From positions 186,001 to 250,000 of the forward strand of contig NZ_JAJNBZ010000004.1 in the NCBI RefSeq assembly GCF_021369635.1: a stretch of DNA of 64,000 nucleotides, read 5' to 3'. Positions 1 to 9,681 of the stretch are shown piece by piece. The notes under the pieces were generated by a model that did no database searches, was not told where the DNA came from, and saw only the letters and a program-made list of their open reading frames with translations. Both the position numbers and the translations under genes were made by a program. The stretch is from Paenibacillus profundus. GTDB lineage: Bacteria > Bacillota > Bacilli > Paenibacillales > Paenibacillaceae. The first letter of the stretch is position 1; every line of letters begins with the position of its first letter.

Positions 1-2
1 AA

Positions 3-803
3 TATGGTTCCTACTTCAATCTTGAAACGGAAGGCCGCAAGGCAGAGATTATGGCTCGGAAATCGAAGGTGTATGCTGGAAATTCCGATCAAATCGTTTA
101 TACGGATCTTGAAATGAAGAGTCGCGAAGGGCTGCAAGCGACGTTGTCGCAAATGGTCGGTTACTATCGAACATCAGACGGGCGCTATTATAAAGCCACT
201 ATCGCGCAGATCGACCGGCCGACCAGTCCAGAAGGCAAGAACGTTGTGACGGCTTGGGCTAAGCTGCCAAGCTCTGTCAATACGAAAGATATGCAGCTCG
301 TATTGGGTGAAGGCATTAAAGAAAACAAATTGACGGCGCCGAAGGAAGAATCGGACGGTTACGTTAACGCGGTAGCGATGAACTTGGAAATCGGTCAACC
401 ATCGCTCAAACGGTACTTCGATAATTTGGACTTCTTCCCGTATACGTTAACGATTAACGATTTCTATGCAACGATCAACAATTCTGCCCTGCAAATTGAC
501 TTCAATTATGAGTTGAAGAAGGATATGCAGTATGACATGGGCGAATATGAACATAAAGTCGTGCTGGAAATTACGGATGCGAGCAACCGCAGATTCGAAA
601 GAGAGTTAGAAATTGATAAAGATAGCGGATTGAAAGTCGGGAAAAACTTGAGTTATACGACAAGCTTCTCCGATGCGCTCTTTGAACGAATTCAAAATGG
701 GGGTTATCAAGTCTCCATCTACGATTCTTTCAAAGGCGAGAAAGTTAAGATTGCCAGCTACGGCAGCGCCTATAACATGAGAAACGCGCGTACGGCAGAC
801 TAA
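3..803 (+). CDS. Unrecognised protein, C-terminal part (truncated by window edge)
   Basis: The frame is open from the first bases of the window to a TAA at 801-803, and in-frame codons run upstream of the first ATG at 51 without a stop or a ribosome site. This is therefore probably the C-terminal part of a longer gene. About 260 residues are visible. I do not recognise a family. The residues are mostly hydrophilic with alternating beta-strand-like segments and no membrane helix, which would fit a secreted or surface protein with Ig-like folds, but that is only an impression. A strong terminator follows 22 bases after the stop, so this gene ends its transcription unit. Confidence 0.6.
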   Translation, partial: YGSYFNLETEGRKAEIMARKSKVYAGNSDQIVYTDLEMKSREGLQATLSQMVGYYRTSDGRYYKATIAQIDRPTSPEGKNVVTAWAKLPSSVNTKDMQLVLGEGIKENKLTAPKEESDGYVNAVAMNLEIGQPSLKRYFDNLDFFPYTLTINDFYATINNSALQIDFNYELKKDMQYDMGEYEHKVVLEITDASNRRFERELEIDKDSGLKVGKNLSYTTSFSDALFERIQNGGYQVSIYDSFKGEKVKIASYGSAYNMRNARTAD

Positions 804-825
804 TTGTCAGCGCGGCGTTCGCACG

Positions 826-851
826 AACCCCCTCACTACGAGGGGGTTTTT
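826..851 (+). terminator. Intrinsic terminator after the first gene
   Basis: A 9-bp perfect stem (AACCCCCTC 826-834 with GAGGGGGTT 840-848) closes a 5-nt loop and ends in five T. Confidence 0.9.
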
Positions 852-941
852 GGTAAGGGGCACAACATTTCCTTCGGGTCGTTCCGGCTGACGGCGGCAC
901 ACTATACCTAAAGAACGCAAACCTGAAGGAGGAGCTTTATC

Positions 942-1205
942 GTGAGTAAAAAAACGTTAGTTCCAGCGAGCAAAGATGCCTTATACCGTCTTAAATATGA
1001 AATTGCGGCCGAGTTAGGCTTGCCGGTCGCTCAGCATGGTGTGCACATTGGCATGAATACCGAATTTGCAGGGGAGTTGGGCAGCATGCCAGTACAACAG
1101 ACGACCAACAATGATGATTGGGGGCATCTGACGTCACGTGATGCCGGTTCCGTTGGCGGTGAAATTACGAAACGCTTGGTCATGCAGGCTTTGCAGAAAA
1201 AATAG
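942..1205 (+). CDS. Alpha/beta-type small acid-soluble spore protein, with an insert
   Basis: An 87-aa protein that would coat and protect DNA in the dormant spore. Both family motifs are present: LKYEIAAELG near residues 17-26, which matches the germination-protease (GPR) site region, and TSRDAGSVGGEITKRL near residues 64-79, the DNA-binding signature. In classical SASPs the two motifs are separated by roughly ten residues. Here about 37 residues lie between them, including a stretch rich in Gln, Asn and Asp, so this is a variant. The GTG start at 942 follows AAGGAGGAG at 927-935. It is monocistronic, and forespore sigma-G control is expected from the family, but I could not place a convincing promoter. 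Confidence 0.88.
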   Translation: MSKKTLVPASKDALYRLKYEIAAELGLPVAQHGVHIGMNTEFAGELGSMPVQQTTNNDDWGHLTSRDAGSVGGEITKRLVMQALQKK

Positions 1206-1229
1206 GAAGTCCAACTTCCATTTGATTCA

Positions 1230-1258
1230 TTGACAGGACCGGACAAATACAGTAATAT
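1230..1258 (+). promoter_or_regulatory. Sigma-A promoter for the metK leader
   Basis: TTGACA at 1230-1235 and TAATAT at 1253-1258 with a 17-bp spacer. It is the only good promoter between the SASP gene and metK, and a terminator lies directly downstream. Confidence 0.75.
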
Positions 1259-1280
1259 GATTTTTCGAAGGCTGGTATAC

Positions 1281-1313
1281 AACCTTTTCCATTGTGGAAA
1301 AGGTTACTTTTTT
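1281..1313 (+). terminator. Terminator between the metK promoter and metK (candidate attenuator)
   Basis: A perfect 10-bp stem (AACCTTTTCC 1281-1290, GGAAAAGGTT 1296-1305) with a 5-nt loop, followed by AC and six T. It may end the SASP transcript. It also lies about 15-20 nt after the predicted metK start site and would interrupt that leader unless antiterminated. Confidence 0.85.
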
Positions 1314-1364
1314 GTTTAGGCTGCTCGCGGGAGAGCCATATTAAAGGTTAGGAGGTCGAGTCCT

Positions 1365-2567
1365 ATGTCATTGAAAGGACGCCACTTGTTCACATCCGAG
1401 TCCGTTACAGAAGGACACCCGGATAAAATATGCGACCAAATTTCGGACGCGGTGTTGGACGCCTTTTTGGCCAATGACCCGTATGCTCGGGTCGCGTGTG
1501 AAGTATCCGTAGCTACAGGCTTGGTTCTGGTTATCGGAGAAATTAGCACGAAAGCGGATTATGTTGATATTCCGTCTATCGTACGCAATACCATTAAAGA
1601 TATTGGGTATACGCGCGCGAAGTATGGATTTGACTATAACACCTGCGCGGTGTTGACCTCGCTTAACGAACAGTCTCCTGATATTGCGCAAGGGGTTAAT
1701 GCAGCCATTGAAACGCGCACAGAAGATATGAAGCAAGAGACAGAAAACATTGGCGCGGGTGACCAAGGTTTAATGTTCGGCTTTGCGACAAATGAAACAC
1801 CTGAACTGATGCCGCTTCCGATTGCTCTGTCTCACCGTATTGCGCGCCGCTTGTCGGAAATGCGTAAAGACGGCACATTGCCTTATCTCCGTCCGGATGG
1901 TAAGACGCAAGTGACGATCGAATATATGGATGGTAAACCAGTTCGTGTCGATACAATTGTAGTATCTACTCAACATGCCGAAGATACTTCGCTCGAACAG
2001 ATTCAACAAGATATTAGAGAGCATGTCATTACACCGGTTGTTCCAAGTGAATGGTTGGATGAGAAGACGAAGTATTTCATTAATCCGACAGGACGCTTCG
2101 TTATCGGCGGACCGCAAGGCGATGCCGGTCTGACAGGCCGTAAAATCATCGTGGATACCTATGGCGGTTATGCACGTCACGGCGGCGGCGCATTCTCCGG
2201 TAAGGATCCAACGAAGGTAGACCGTTCTGCAGCTTATGCAGCGCGTTATGTGGCGAAAAATATCGTAGCTGCCGGCTTGGCCGACAAATGCGAAATTCAA
2301 TTGGCCTATGCAATTGGCGTAGCAAACCCGGTATCCATCAGCGTAGATACGTATGGTACAGAGAAGGTGGACCAAGATAAATTAGTGGAACTCATTCAAA
2401 ATAACTTCGACCTGCGTCCAACAGGAATCATTAAAATGCTCGACCTGCGTCGTCCGATATACAAGCAGACGGCAGCATACGGACATTTCGGCCGCAACGA
2501 TCTCGATTTGCCTTGGGAACGTACGGATAAAGCAGATTCGCTGCGTGAGCAAGCTGGAGTAAAATAA
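1365..2567 (+). CDS. metK: S-adenosylmethionine synthase
   Basis: A 400-aa cytoplasmic enzyme that makes S-adenosylmethionine from methionine and ATP. The length is normal for the family. Landmarks are [13 protein letters not shown] near residue 17, [10 protein letters not shown] near residue 128 (methionine/ATP signature 1) and [16 protein letters not shown] near residue 272 (phosphate-binding signature 2). The ATG at 1365 follows TTAGGAGG at 1348-1355 with good spacing. No SAM riboswitch is visible in the short 5' region. Instead the leader contains a promoter and a terminator hairpin. The gene is monocistronic with its own strong terminator. Confidence 0.97.
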   Translation: MSLKGRHLFTSESVTEGHPDKICDQISDAVLDAFLANDPYARVACEVSVATGLVLVIGEISTKADYVDIPSIVRNTIKDIGYTRAKYGFDYNTCAVLTSLNEQSPDIAQGVNAAIETRTEDMKQETENIGAGDQGLMFGFATNETPELMPLPIALSHRIARRLSEMRKDGTLPYLRPDGKTQVTIEYMDGKPVRVDTIVVSTQHAEDTSLEQIQQDIREHVITPVVPSEWLDEKTKYFINPTGRFVIGGPQGDAGLTGRKIIVDTYGGYARHGGGAFSGKDPTKVDRSAAYAARYVAKNIVAAGLADKCEIQLAYAIGVANPVSISVDTYGTEKVDQDKLVELIQNNFDLRPTGIIKMLDLRRPIYKQTAAYGHFGRNDLDLPWERTDKADSLREQAGVK

Positions 2568-2579
2568 AGCGTAATGATG

Positions 2580-2624
2580 GACCTTTTCTCGTAGTATGCG
2601 AGGAAAGGTCTATTTTGTTTTTAT
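2580..2624 (+). terminator. Terminator of metK
   Basis: A 12-bp stem (2580-2591 with 2599-2610, one G-U pair) and a 7-nt loop, followed by a T-rich tail. Confidence 0.9.
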
Positions 2625-2713
2625 CCGATTAAACTATCTCTTCTAAAAAAACGGCCCCTTCTTGCCGACAAATAGAGTAGAACTGTCTTATCGGAAGGAA
2701 AGGAGCATTCTTC

Positions 2714-5700
2714 ATGAAAAAATGGCTTTCCGCCCTGCTCGCAATCGTTCTCACCCTGGGAGCGTTCGGATGGGGGCCAGTCATTGCGGAAGCAAGTACT
2801 TCTGCAAATGATACAGCACTAGCAATTATCGCGACGACACCGACAAATGGACAGTCTGGTGTTTCGGCAAACCCTGCTGTCAGTTTTACATTTAACCAAA
2901 ATGTAAAGATAGTAAATGGAAATGTGACTGTAACGCAGCAAGGAACGGGCAACAAGCAAATATTCAATAAAGATGGAGGAAACGGCATTGGCAAGGTGGT
3001 GTCCACCGACTTGCAGACCTACCAATTAGAGGGCTTGCAGCCCTTGCAGCTAGGCGCCACTTATGAAGTATCGGTAGATCCTCTGCTTTTCATCAGTGAG
3101 GGCACGAACGAATTTTATAATGGCATGAAGTGGTCATTTACCGTAAAGCCGCAACCTGGCATTGAACGGGTATTACCCCAACAGGGAGTTGCTTCGGTTA
3201 ATCCAAAGCTGGAAATATCATTTAAGCAACCGGTACAAGCTGGGACGGGGAGCATTCGTATTATTCGTTATAGTAATAACAGCGCGTTAACCCCAATTCC
3301 GGCAAAGAGCTTCACACTTGATCCAACAGGTCTAGTTGCCAGCTATCAGTTGAACGAGTCTCTTGAGGCCGGTACTGCTTATTATGTAACGGTTGATCCG
3401 GAATCTTTTAAAGATGCCGAAGGGACTCCGGTAGAAGGATTCACGTCGGCAGACCGTTGGTACTTCGAAACGGAGCGCGGAGCGGATACGACACCACCTG
3501 TTATTCAGAGCCGGGTGCCTGAGCGAAATGCAGTATCACCGTTGCAATCCAAGATAGAAATGACATTTAATAAGCCTGTCTTTCAAGGGAAAGGGGACAT
3601 TCTTGTTAAGTCAGACGGCAAACCGGATGTGCGTATTCCGGTAACGTCAGCTATCGTAGGCGGGGGCACGGCAGTAATCAAGTCCGTAAACACACTCACC
3701 TTTGAGCAGAACCGCACGTATACCGTAACCGTGCCTGAGGGAGCATTCCGCGATCAGGCCGGCAACTTAATGAAGGAAGATACATGGTCTTTCCGCGCTC
3801 AAACTATAGACACATCAGCACCGACGATCTCATCTTATGATCCGTACGTAGGCAGTACTGGGGTATCTACGTCTAAGACATTGACTGCCACATTCAACAA
3901 ACCGATTGCCTATTCAGGTACGGGTGTGGAGCTTCGCCGTCAAAATCAAACGACGAGTGAAAAAATCAATGTTTCTACATCCGGTAGAGAGCTGAGAATT
4001 ACACCCGCTTCCAGACTGCAGGACAATATGGTTTATACGGTCAACATTGCCAGAGGGGCCGTTAAAGATTCATCCGGCAATGAGTTTGCAGGCGCGTCTA
4101 ACTGGACGTTCTCAACATCGGCCACAGACCGCACTGCACCGGCGGTTGAAAGTGTCAAGATGTATAGCAACACGCTGATTGAGATTCGTTATAACAAGTC
4201 GCTGGATTCGAGTGTTAATCCATCGTCTAGTGAATTTACGGTTACGGTTAACAACGGGGAGCGGAAAGTGAATAGCGCTTCAGTATCGGGCAATAGCGTA
4301 TACGTTTCGCTCGTAAGCGGGGTCGCTGTCGGTCAGGACGTCAAAATCAGTTATGCCGCACGATTCCGTATGGTACGCGACACGTATGGCAATGCGGCGC
4401 CTTCGTTCGGCAGTCGTGTAGTGGAAAATAAAGTGGATTCGTCCCTGTCCAAAATCCGTGAAGCATCGATCTATAGCGATAAAATGTATATTTACTTCAC
4501 TGATAATTTGAAAGACGTATCTTCTTATGCAGGCAGCCAATTTACCGTTACGTATGATGGCTCTTCGGTCGGTATCGATAAAATATCAAACAGCGGCAAC
4601 GTGTTGTACCTGACTATGAACCGAACGGTATCAAATGGTGAAGTGGTCAAAATAAGCTACACTCCGGGCAGCTACCCGCTAGAGGATAGAAACGGAAGCA
4701 AAATCGGAGCGTTTGAAGGCGAATTCGTACGCAACTCGTACGATACGAAGCCGCCGGAGTTGACGGAAACGAATGTCATCAGCAACAAGCTAACCTTGAT
4801 ATACAATAAAGCGTTGGATAAGAACAGCGTTCCGCTGAACAACCATTTTTCAGTTCTCGTTAACGATAAGCCTAGATATGTAACAAAGGTGGAAATTAAA
4901 GCTAACCGGGTAGAGCTGACATTGCAATCTGCCGTGGCTACGAGTGATACGGTTACCGTGTCCTATGTAAGAGGATACCCAGCGCTGCGCGACTTGAACG
5001 GCAACTTGGCGTCCAATGTGAACCTTGCTGAGGCTGGCAACGTCACCGACAGTGAAACGCCTGTGGTACAGTCGGCAACATGGAGCTCACCTTCTGTCGT
5101 GTTAACGTTTAATAAGAAGCTGGAGAGCATGCAGGCGTCCTCTTACAGTCAGTTCTATGTCCGAGCAGGGAATCAACTGCTGTCCGTCAAACAGGTGACG
5201 GTAAAAGACACTAAGGTTACGATTGAGCTCTTGAATCCACCAGCGCAGACAGACGCGCTGACTGTGTCCTACAATACGAGTTCTAAGCCGATAAAATCGA
5301 CATCGGGCGTTGAAATTAAAACGTTCAGCAATATGAATGTCTCAGTCGGCCTGGAAGAGTTGGCAGGCGCCAACTTCGTCAAAGTGGCAACGGACACTTC
5401 ATTTATCGATTCCATGATCGTGTTATTAGACGACGTGGCGCAGAAGTCTTCGGATAGAACGAGCAGCGGTCAAGTGGTCAATCGCTACACACTGGACCAG
5501 AACAAGCTGAAGACGGCGTTTCAGTTCCTGTCGAGCTCATCTGGTACTGATAAGCAGTTGATGTACGAAGTGCCTTCAAGCGAGTCTGCAGCTCGCGTGG
5601 CGGTTCCGTTGAGCGCGTTCGACTCGGCTTATATTAGTAAAGATCCGGTGATGTTCGCAATCAAGTACGGGAATACCTTGTACGGCATCAATATTAGCAG

Positions 5701-6667
5701 GGACAGCATCATTCAAGTGGTGCAGAACATTAAAGGCTCTCTTGCTAATTCATCGCTATTAATTGAAATAGAGCCTGCCCAGTCGCAGGGGACCAATATT
5801 CAAAATACGTTGGGCCGTACCCAATCGACAGCCCTTGTGCAAGGACATCGCTTTACGATATTCGGTTATACTGGCGGCAACCAGTTAAACGGTATGACCG
5901 AAGTGAAGATGGATGCAGTTATTAAAATGAGAACGTCGGATTCTGTGACGGCGGGAAGAACAGCCATTGTGGAGTATCAGGCAAAGGATAATCAATTGTC
6001 CTATGTACCCACGAAGCTAACCCGTTCCGGTGTAGTCACTGTCGCTGAGGTGCGTGCGAAGCAGAGCATGCTGGCTGTGTTTGCGATTGGGAACAAGGTG
6101 TATATTGATATTCCGGGGCATTGGGCACAAGCCGATATGACGGCGCTCACCGCCAAAATGATTATGGATGGCCGAGGAAGCACCAAGTTCGAGCCAAACA
6201 AGCCGATTACACGTCAAGAATTTGCAGTATCCATTTCAAGAGCACTTGGATTGGAGCCGAGTGAAGAGTCGGCAAAGAGATTCCGGGACATCAACAGCTC
6301 GACATTGGATGGAACATACGTTGGAGCGGCTGTGAAGGCCGGAATTATAACCGGATTCCCAGATGGCACCTTCAAGCCGGACGATAGCATCACTCGTGAG
6401 CAGATTACGCTCATGATGGTGCGCGCTGCCCAAGCTGCCGGTCACCGTCTGCCGAACTCCTCGACAACCGTGCTGAGCATGTTCAAGGATAGCAAGCAAA
6501 TTACGAGCCTAGGCGCCCCGACTGTAGCTCAAGCCGTACAAGCTGGTCTTATCCAAGGTGTATCGAAAGATAAGTTCCAGCCAAAAGGATCGGCAACGAG
6601 AGCGCAAGCGGCTGTTCTGCTGAGACGTCTTTTAAGCACAATTGACTATATAACTTTAGAGTTCTAA
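2714..6667 (+). CDS. Large S-layer-type surface protein (Ig-like repeats plus three SLH domains)
   Basis: A 1317-aa exported protein. Residues 1-28 are a signal peptide (MKKW start, hydrophobic core, Ala-rich end). From about residue 35 to 475 there are four bacterial Ig-like (Big_5/SbsA-like) repeats, each with a P...G...V...L/I.FNKPV pattern and an ending like W.F. Residues ~478-880 hold four SwmB-like repeats (L.YNK.LD patterns with V.ISY ends). A region of ~250 residues follows that I do not recognise. Three SLH domains lie at about 1131, 1190 and 1256 (GHWAQADM, FPDGTFKPDDSITREQ, TRAQAAVLLRRLL). SLH domains attach to pyruvylated secondary wall polymer, so the protein should be displayed on the cell wall. 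The ATG follows GGAAAGGAG. It is a single-gene unit. Confidence 0.93.
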   Translation: MKKWLSALLAIVLTLGAFGWGPVIAEASTSANDTALAIIATTPTNGQSGVSANPAVSFTFNQNVKIVNGNVTVTQQGTGNKQIFNKDGGNGIGKVVSTDLQTYQLEGLQPLQLGATYEVSVDPLLFISEGTNEFYNGMKWSFTVKPQPGIERVLPQQGVASVNPKLEISFKQPVQAGTGSIRIIRYSNNSALTPIPAKSFTLDPTGLVASYQLNESLEAGTAYYVTVDPESFKDAEGTPVEGFTSADRWYFETERGADTTPPVIQSRVPERNAVSPLQSKIEMTFNKPVFQGKGDILVKSDGKPDVRIPVTSAIVGGGTAVIKSVNTLTFEQNRTYTVTVPEGAFRDQAGNLMKEDTWSFRAQTIDTSAPTISSYDPYVGSTGVSTSKTLTATFNKPIAYSGTGVELRRQNQTTSEKINVSTSGRELRITPASRLQDNMVYTVNIARGAVKDSSGNEFAGASNWTFSTSATDRTAPAVESVKMYSNTLIEIRYNKSLDSSVNPSSSEFTVTVNNGERKVNSASVSGNSVYVSLVSGVAVGQDVKISYAARFRMVRDTYGNAAPSFGSRVVENKVDSSLSKIREASIYSDKMYIYFTDNLKDVSSYAGSQFTVTYDGSSVGIDKISNSGNVLYLTMNRTVSNGEVVKISYTPGSYPLEDRNGSKIGAFEGEFVRNSYDTKPPELTETNVISNKLTLIYNKALDKNSVPLNNHFSVLVNDKPRYVTKVEIKANRVELTLQSAVATSDTVTVSYVRGYPALRDLNGNLASNVNLAEAGNVTDSETPVVQSATWSSPSVVLTFNKKLESMQASSYSQFYVRAGNQLLSVKQVTVKDTKVTIELLNPPAQTDALTVSYNTSSKPIKSTSGVEIKTFSNMNVSVGLEELAGANFVKVATDTSFIDSMIVLLDDVAQKSSDRTSSGQVVNRYTLDQNKLKTAFQFLSSSSGTDKQLMYEVPSSESAARVAVPLSAFDSAYISKDPVMFAIKYGNTLYGINISRDSIIQVVQNIKGSLANSSLLIEIEPAQSQGTNIQNTLGRTQSTALVQGHRFTIFGYTGGNQLNGMTEVKMDAVIKMRTSDSVTAGRTAIVEYQAKDNQLSYVPTKLTRSGVVTVAEVRAKQSMLAVFAIGNKVYIDIPGHWAQADMTALTAKMIMDGRGSTKFEPNKPITRQEFAVSISRALGLEPSEESAKRFRDINSSTLDGTYVGAAVKAGIITGFPDGTFKPDDSITREQITLMMVRAAQAAGHRLPNSSTTVLSMFKDSKQITSLGAPTVAQAVQAGLIQGVSKDKFQPKGSATRAQAAVLLRRLLSTIDYITLEF

Positions 6668-6709
6668 TATTTTTTAGCAATATAGTAGATTTCTCTTACT
6701 ATTAATTTC

Positions 6710-6751
6710 AGCCCTATCCGTTGTCTATCTGACACAAGGATGGGGCTTTTT
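6710..6751 (+). terminator. Terminator of the SLH protein gene
   Basis: AGCCCTATCC (6710-6719) pairs with GGATGGGGCT (6738-6747), the stem extends inward, and a T-run follows. Confidence 0.88.
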
Positions 6752-6901
6752 GTCATTCTATGACCCGGGAAATATACGAATTGGTAACAAAACCGCAACT
6801 TTTTGTCGATTTTAATAGTCTATATATTAGAAGAGTTGAATAAATGGGGAATCGATACATATCAGTCATCATCTATTAGCTGGGAAATGGGAGAGTTGGA
6901 T

Positions 6902-9622
6902 ATGATGAAGTCACCTGCATCCGCCATACGGATGCCTAAGGGTCGTTGGGGAACGAAAGCGGCAGTCGTTGTGCTGTCGGGAGCGCTGCTGATTCAACCG
7001 CTTGCGGGTTGGGGAACTTATGTTTATGCAGATGGATCGAGTGGGACAGTGAGCAACGCATCTATCAATCAATTGCAGAAGCTGAGCGAAGAAATTATTA
7101 CTTCAGGCGCGAGACTCGTAAAATATCAATATGCGACCAAGCGCGGCAGCAAGACATACAAAACGTTGATCAATGTCATTGAAGCGGATTTGCAAAATCA
7201 ATATTTGAAGCTAGATGTTATGACGGGCCAGAATGGGAAAACGGCGGCAAGCCAGCCCGTGACGAAAATGACGAAAGATACCGGAGCTGTCGCAGGGGTG
7301 AACGGGGACTATTGGATGATGGGCTCGGACCGCGTTCCGATGGGAGGCTCCATTTCCAATGGGGTCCTTATTACAAGCCCGGCGGAGCTGCAAGGAATGT
7401 ACGCGTTTGCTGTATCGAAGGATGGCAAGCCTAGCATCGGGCAATATCGCTTCGAGGGGAGTATCACTGCTTCCGACGGCGAGACCTTTCCACTCTCTGG
7501 CATCAACAAGATGAAGTATGACAAAGAGCCTGGCAAAGTCCATAGCCATACGAATGCGATGTATATTTATACAAGCGCTTGGAAAGGGACAAAGCGGCCG
7601 AATGACACCACATCGACACCTACGGAGGTATTGGTCCGCGATGGAGTCATAGAGCAAATATCCGAGATGGCGCCGCTTCCGATAGACGTGCCGGAGGATG
7701 GGTACATTTTACGCGCTCATGGAAAGGCAGCTGAGTTCATCCGGCAACATATGCAGGTAGGAGCACCTGTTCAGTCCGACTATCGTCTTATCTCCCAGTC
7801 TTCGGGACAGGCTGTCGATCCGTCATCCTTCCAGATGATGATAAGCGGTCATACGCTGCTTGTGGAGAATGGGAAGGCATCGGCCTTTACACGGGATACG
7901 AGCGGGATTAGCGGCAGCTCGGTGACGGCGAGAACGGCGGTAGGCTATTCCAAGGATGGGCGCTACGCCTATATTGTAACCGCGGAATCCAATAGCGTAA
8001 GCTCAGGGCTCACACTGAAGGAGTTCCAGCAAGCACTCTTGCAGGTGGGCGCATGGAAAGCGGTGAATCTGGATGGCGGCGGCTCCACGACGATGGCCGA
8101 CCGGCCGCTCGGAGAGACCGAAACGAAGCTTACTCATGAAACGAAGGAAGGCGGCAACAACATCCGCTCCGTCGTGAACGGCCTGGGCGTCTATACGACG
8201 GCCCCTAAAGGTCAAGTGAAGGGCATGACGCTGCGCGGAGAGAAAACGTTGTTTATCGGGCAACGTGCTACGTTCAGCATGAAGGGCTACGATGAATACT
8301 ACAACCCGGTAGTTGATTTTACCGGCGTGGATATAAAGTGGAGCGCGTCTGATGATAAGCTGAAGTGGGACGGAGATGCGTTCGTAGCCAATAAATCGGG
8401 AAAAACACAAGTCGTGGCAGCATCCGGCGGAGCGAAAGCGACCGAGGAAGTCGAGATAATCGGCGCCGATCAAATCGCTGAAATGCGCATCGCAACGTCT
8501 TCTGCTCCATTGAGCGAAGGCTCCAATATTAAGCTTCCTGTGAAAATTACGCTACAGGACGGCCGGAATTATACGTTGCCTGCCTCGTCCGTGAAATGGG
8601 AAACGAGCGGCTTCCAAGGAACGGTGCAAGAGGGCAGCCTTCACGTCGATTCAGTGCCGGAAGGCACGAAGATTGGGTATGCCATTGCAAGCTATGATGG
8701 GTTGCGCACGATGATTCCGCTGACGGTCGGGGCAGAGAAGCTGTTTGAAGACTTTAATGCCGTTAACTATCCTGTCTCCTTCTCTGGATTGCCAAATGGG
8801 ACGACGACTGGACAAGTTGCTGTTGAGGGAAGCATTGGAGACCGATCGGCGAATGATAAAGCGTTGAAGCTCACGTACGACATGACGTCAGGCACGGGCA
8901 ACAAGTTTGCCTATGCGGAATTGAACGGCTCTACAGGAATCGAGCTGCCGAGCGGTACGAGCGGCATGAAGCTCGACGTGTACGGCGACAAGAGCTTTAA
9001 CAATCTGCGGATGGAAATCCATGATGCGAACAAGAAAATTCATTATGTCAATGTGCAGGAATCAATCAACTGGGAAGGCTGGAAGACGCTAGAGGTCAAC
9101 CTTTCTTCCGAGAACATTGCTTACCCGGCGAAGCTGAAGCGTCTCTATCTCGTGAATTTCGCCGATGGGCAGGATGAGCGCGCTCCGCAAGGGATGATCG
9201 CGATTGACAACTTGAGAGCGCAGCTGCCGGCTGGGTCGTCTTCGATACTAAGCAATGCAGCGATGGATCTGACGGTGAACAGCAAGTCGGCGAAGATTAA
9301 CGGCGAGACGAAGAGTCTTGACGTTGCTCCTATGGTCCTAAATAGCTCGACATACGTGCCGGTCCGCGTCATCCTGGATGCGTTCGGTGGAGAAACGAAA
9401 TGGGACGGAGCCTCCCAAAGGGTCACCATCCTGCGCGGGGACCGCTTTCTAGAAATGAATGTCAATCAGAAAACTTTTAATCAGAATGGCAAACGGCTTA
9501 CGTCGGATGTCGCACCTGTTGTCCGCAACAATCGAACTTTAGTCCCGCTGCGGCTCGTATCGGAACAATTAGGCCTAACTGTAAAATGGGAACAAAAAAC
9601 GAAGTCCATTACCATACGTTGA
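6902..9622 (+). CDS. Secreted phosphodiester-glycosidase (NAGPA-like) protein with Ig-like and stalk domains
   Basis: A 906-aa exported protein. The start is placed at ATG 6902, with GGGAG at 6889-6893, because it gives a normal signal peptide (basic N-end, hydrophobic stretch near residues 17-40). The open frame extends further upstream to 6803 but without a ribosome site. Residues ~130-420 match the NAGPA/exopolysaccharide phosphodiester glycosidase family, with GVNGDYW and the signature NLDGGGSTTM near residue 388. A bacterial Ig-like segment and a beta-rich, carbohydrate-binding-like region follow. The last ~110 residues are a duplicated copper-amine-oxidase N-terminal-like (stalk) domain, with YVPVRVILDAFGG and LVPLRLVSEQLG. 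A role in trimming phosphodiester-linked wall or capsule glycans is inferred from the family. Confidence 0.85.
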   Translation: MMKSPASAIRMPKGRWGTKAAVVVLSGALLIQPLAGWGTYVYADGSSGTVSNASINQLQKLSEEIITSGARLVKYQYATKRGSKTYKTLINVIEADLQNQYLKLDVMTGQNGKTAASQPVTKMTKDTGAVAGVNGDYWMMGSDRVPMGGSISNGVLITSPAELQGMYAFAVSKDGKPSIGQYRFEGSITASDGETFPLSGINKMKYDKEPGKVHSHTNAMYIYTSAWKGTKRPNDTTSTPTEVLVRDGVIEQISEMAPLPIDVPEDGYILRAHGKAAEFIRQHMQVGAPVQSDYRLISQSSGQAVDPSSFQMMISGHTLLVENGKASAFTRDTSGISGSSVTARTAVGYSKDGRYAYIVTAESNSVSSGLTLKEFQQALLQVGAWKAVNLDGGGSTTMADRPLGETETKLTHETKEGGNNIRSVVNGLGVYTTAPKGQVKGMTLRGEKTLFIGQRATFSMKGYDEYYNPVVDFTGVDIKWSASDDKLKWDGDAFVANKSGKTQVVAASGGAKATEEVEIIGADQIAEMRIATSSAPLSEGSNIKLPVKITLQDGRNYTLPASSVKWETSGFQGTVQEGSLHVDSVPEGTKIGYAIASYDGLRTMIPLTVGAEKLFEDFNAVNYPVSFSGLPNGTTTGQVAVEGSIGDRSANDKALKLTYDMTSGTGNKFAYAELNGSTGIELPSGTSGMKLDVYGDKSFNNLRMEIHDANKKIHYVNVQESINWEGWKTLEVNLSSENIAYPAKLKRLYLVNFADGQDERAPQGMIAIDNLRAQLPAGSSSILSNAAMDLTVNSKSAKINGETKSLDVAPMVLNSSTYVPVRVILDAFGGETKWDGASQRVTILRGDRFLEMNVNQKTFNQNGKRLTSDVAPVVRNNRTLVPLRLVSEQLGLTVKWEQKTKSITIR

Positions 9623-9681
9623 TGTGTTATGATAAAGGGTGAATATCCTTTCATCCTTTACGACAAGGAGACGGAATGTAA

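Noticed and set aside
1206-1364. SAM riboswitch before metK
   Set aside because: The leader is too short and lacks the S-box pattern of conserved junctions; only a simple terminator hairpin is visible.
6803-6901. N-terminal extension of the phosphodiester-glycosidase gene from a TTG at 6803
   Set aside because: It would place 33 residues before a normal signal peptide and has no ribosome site; ATG 6902 has one.
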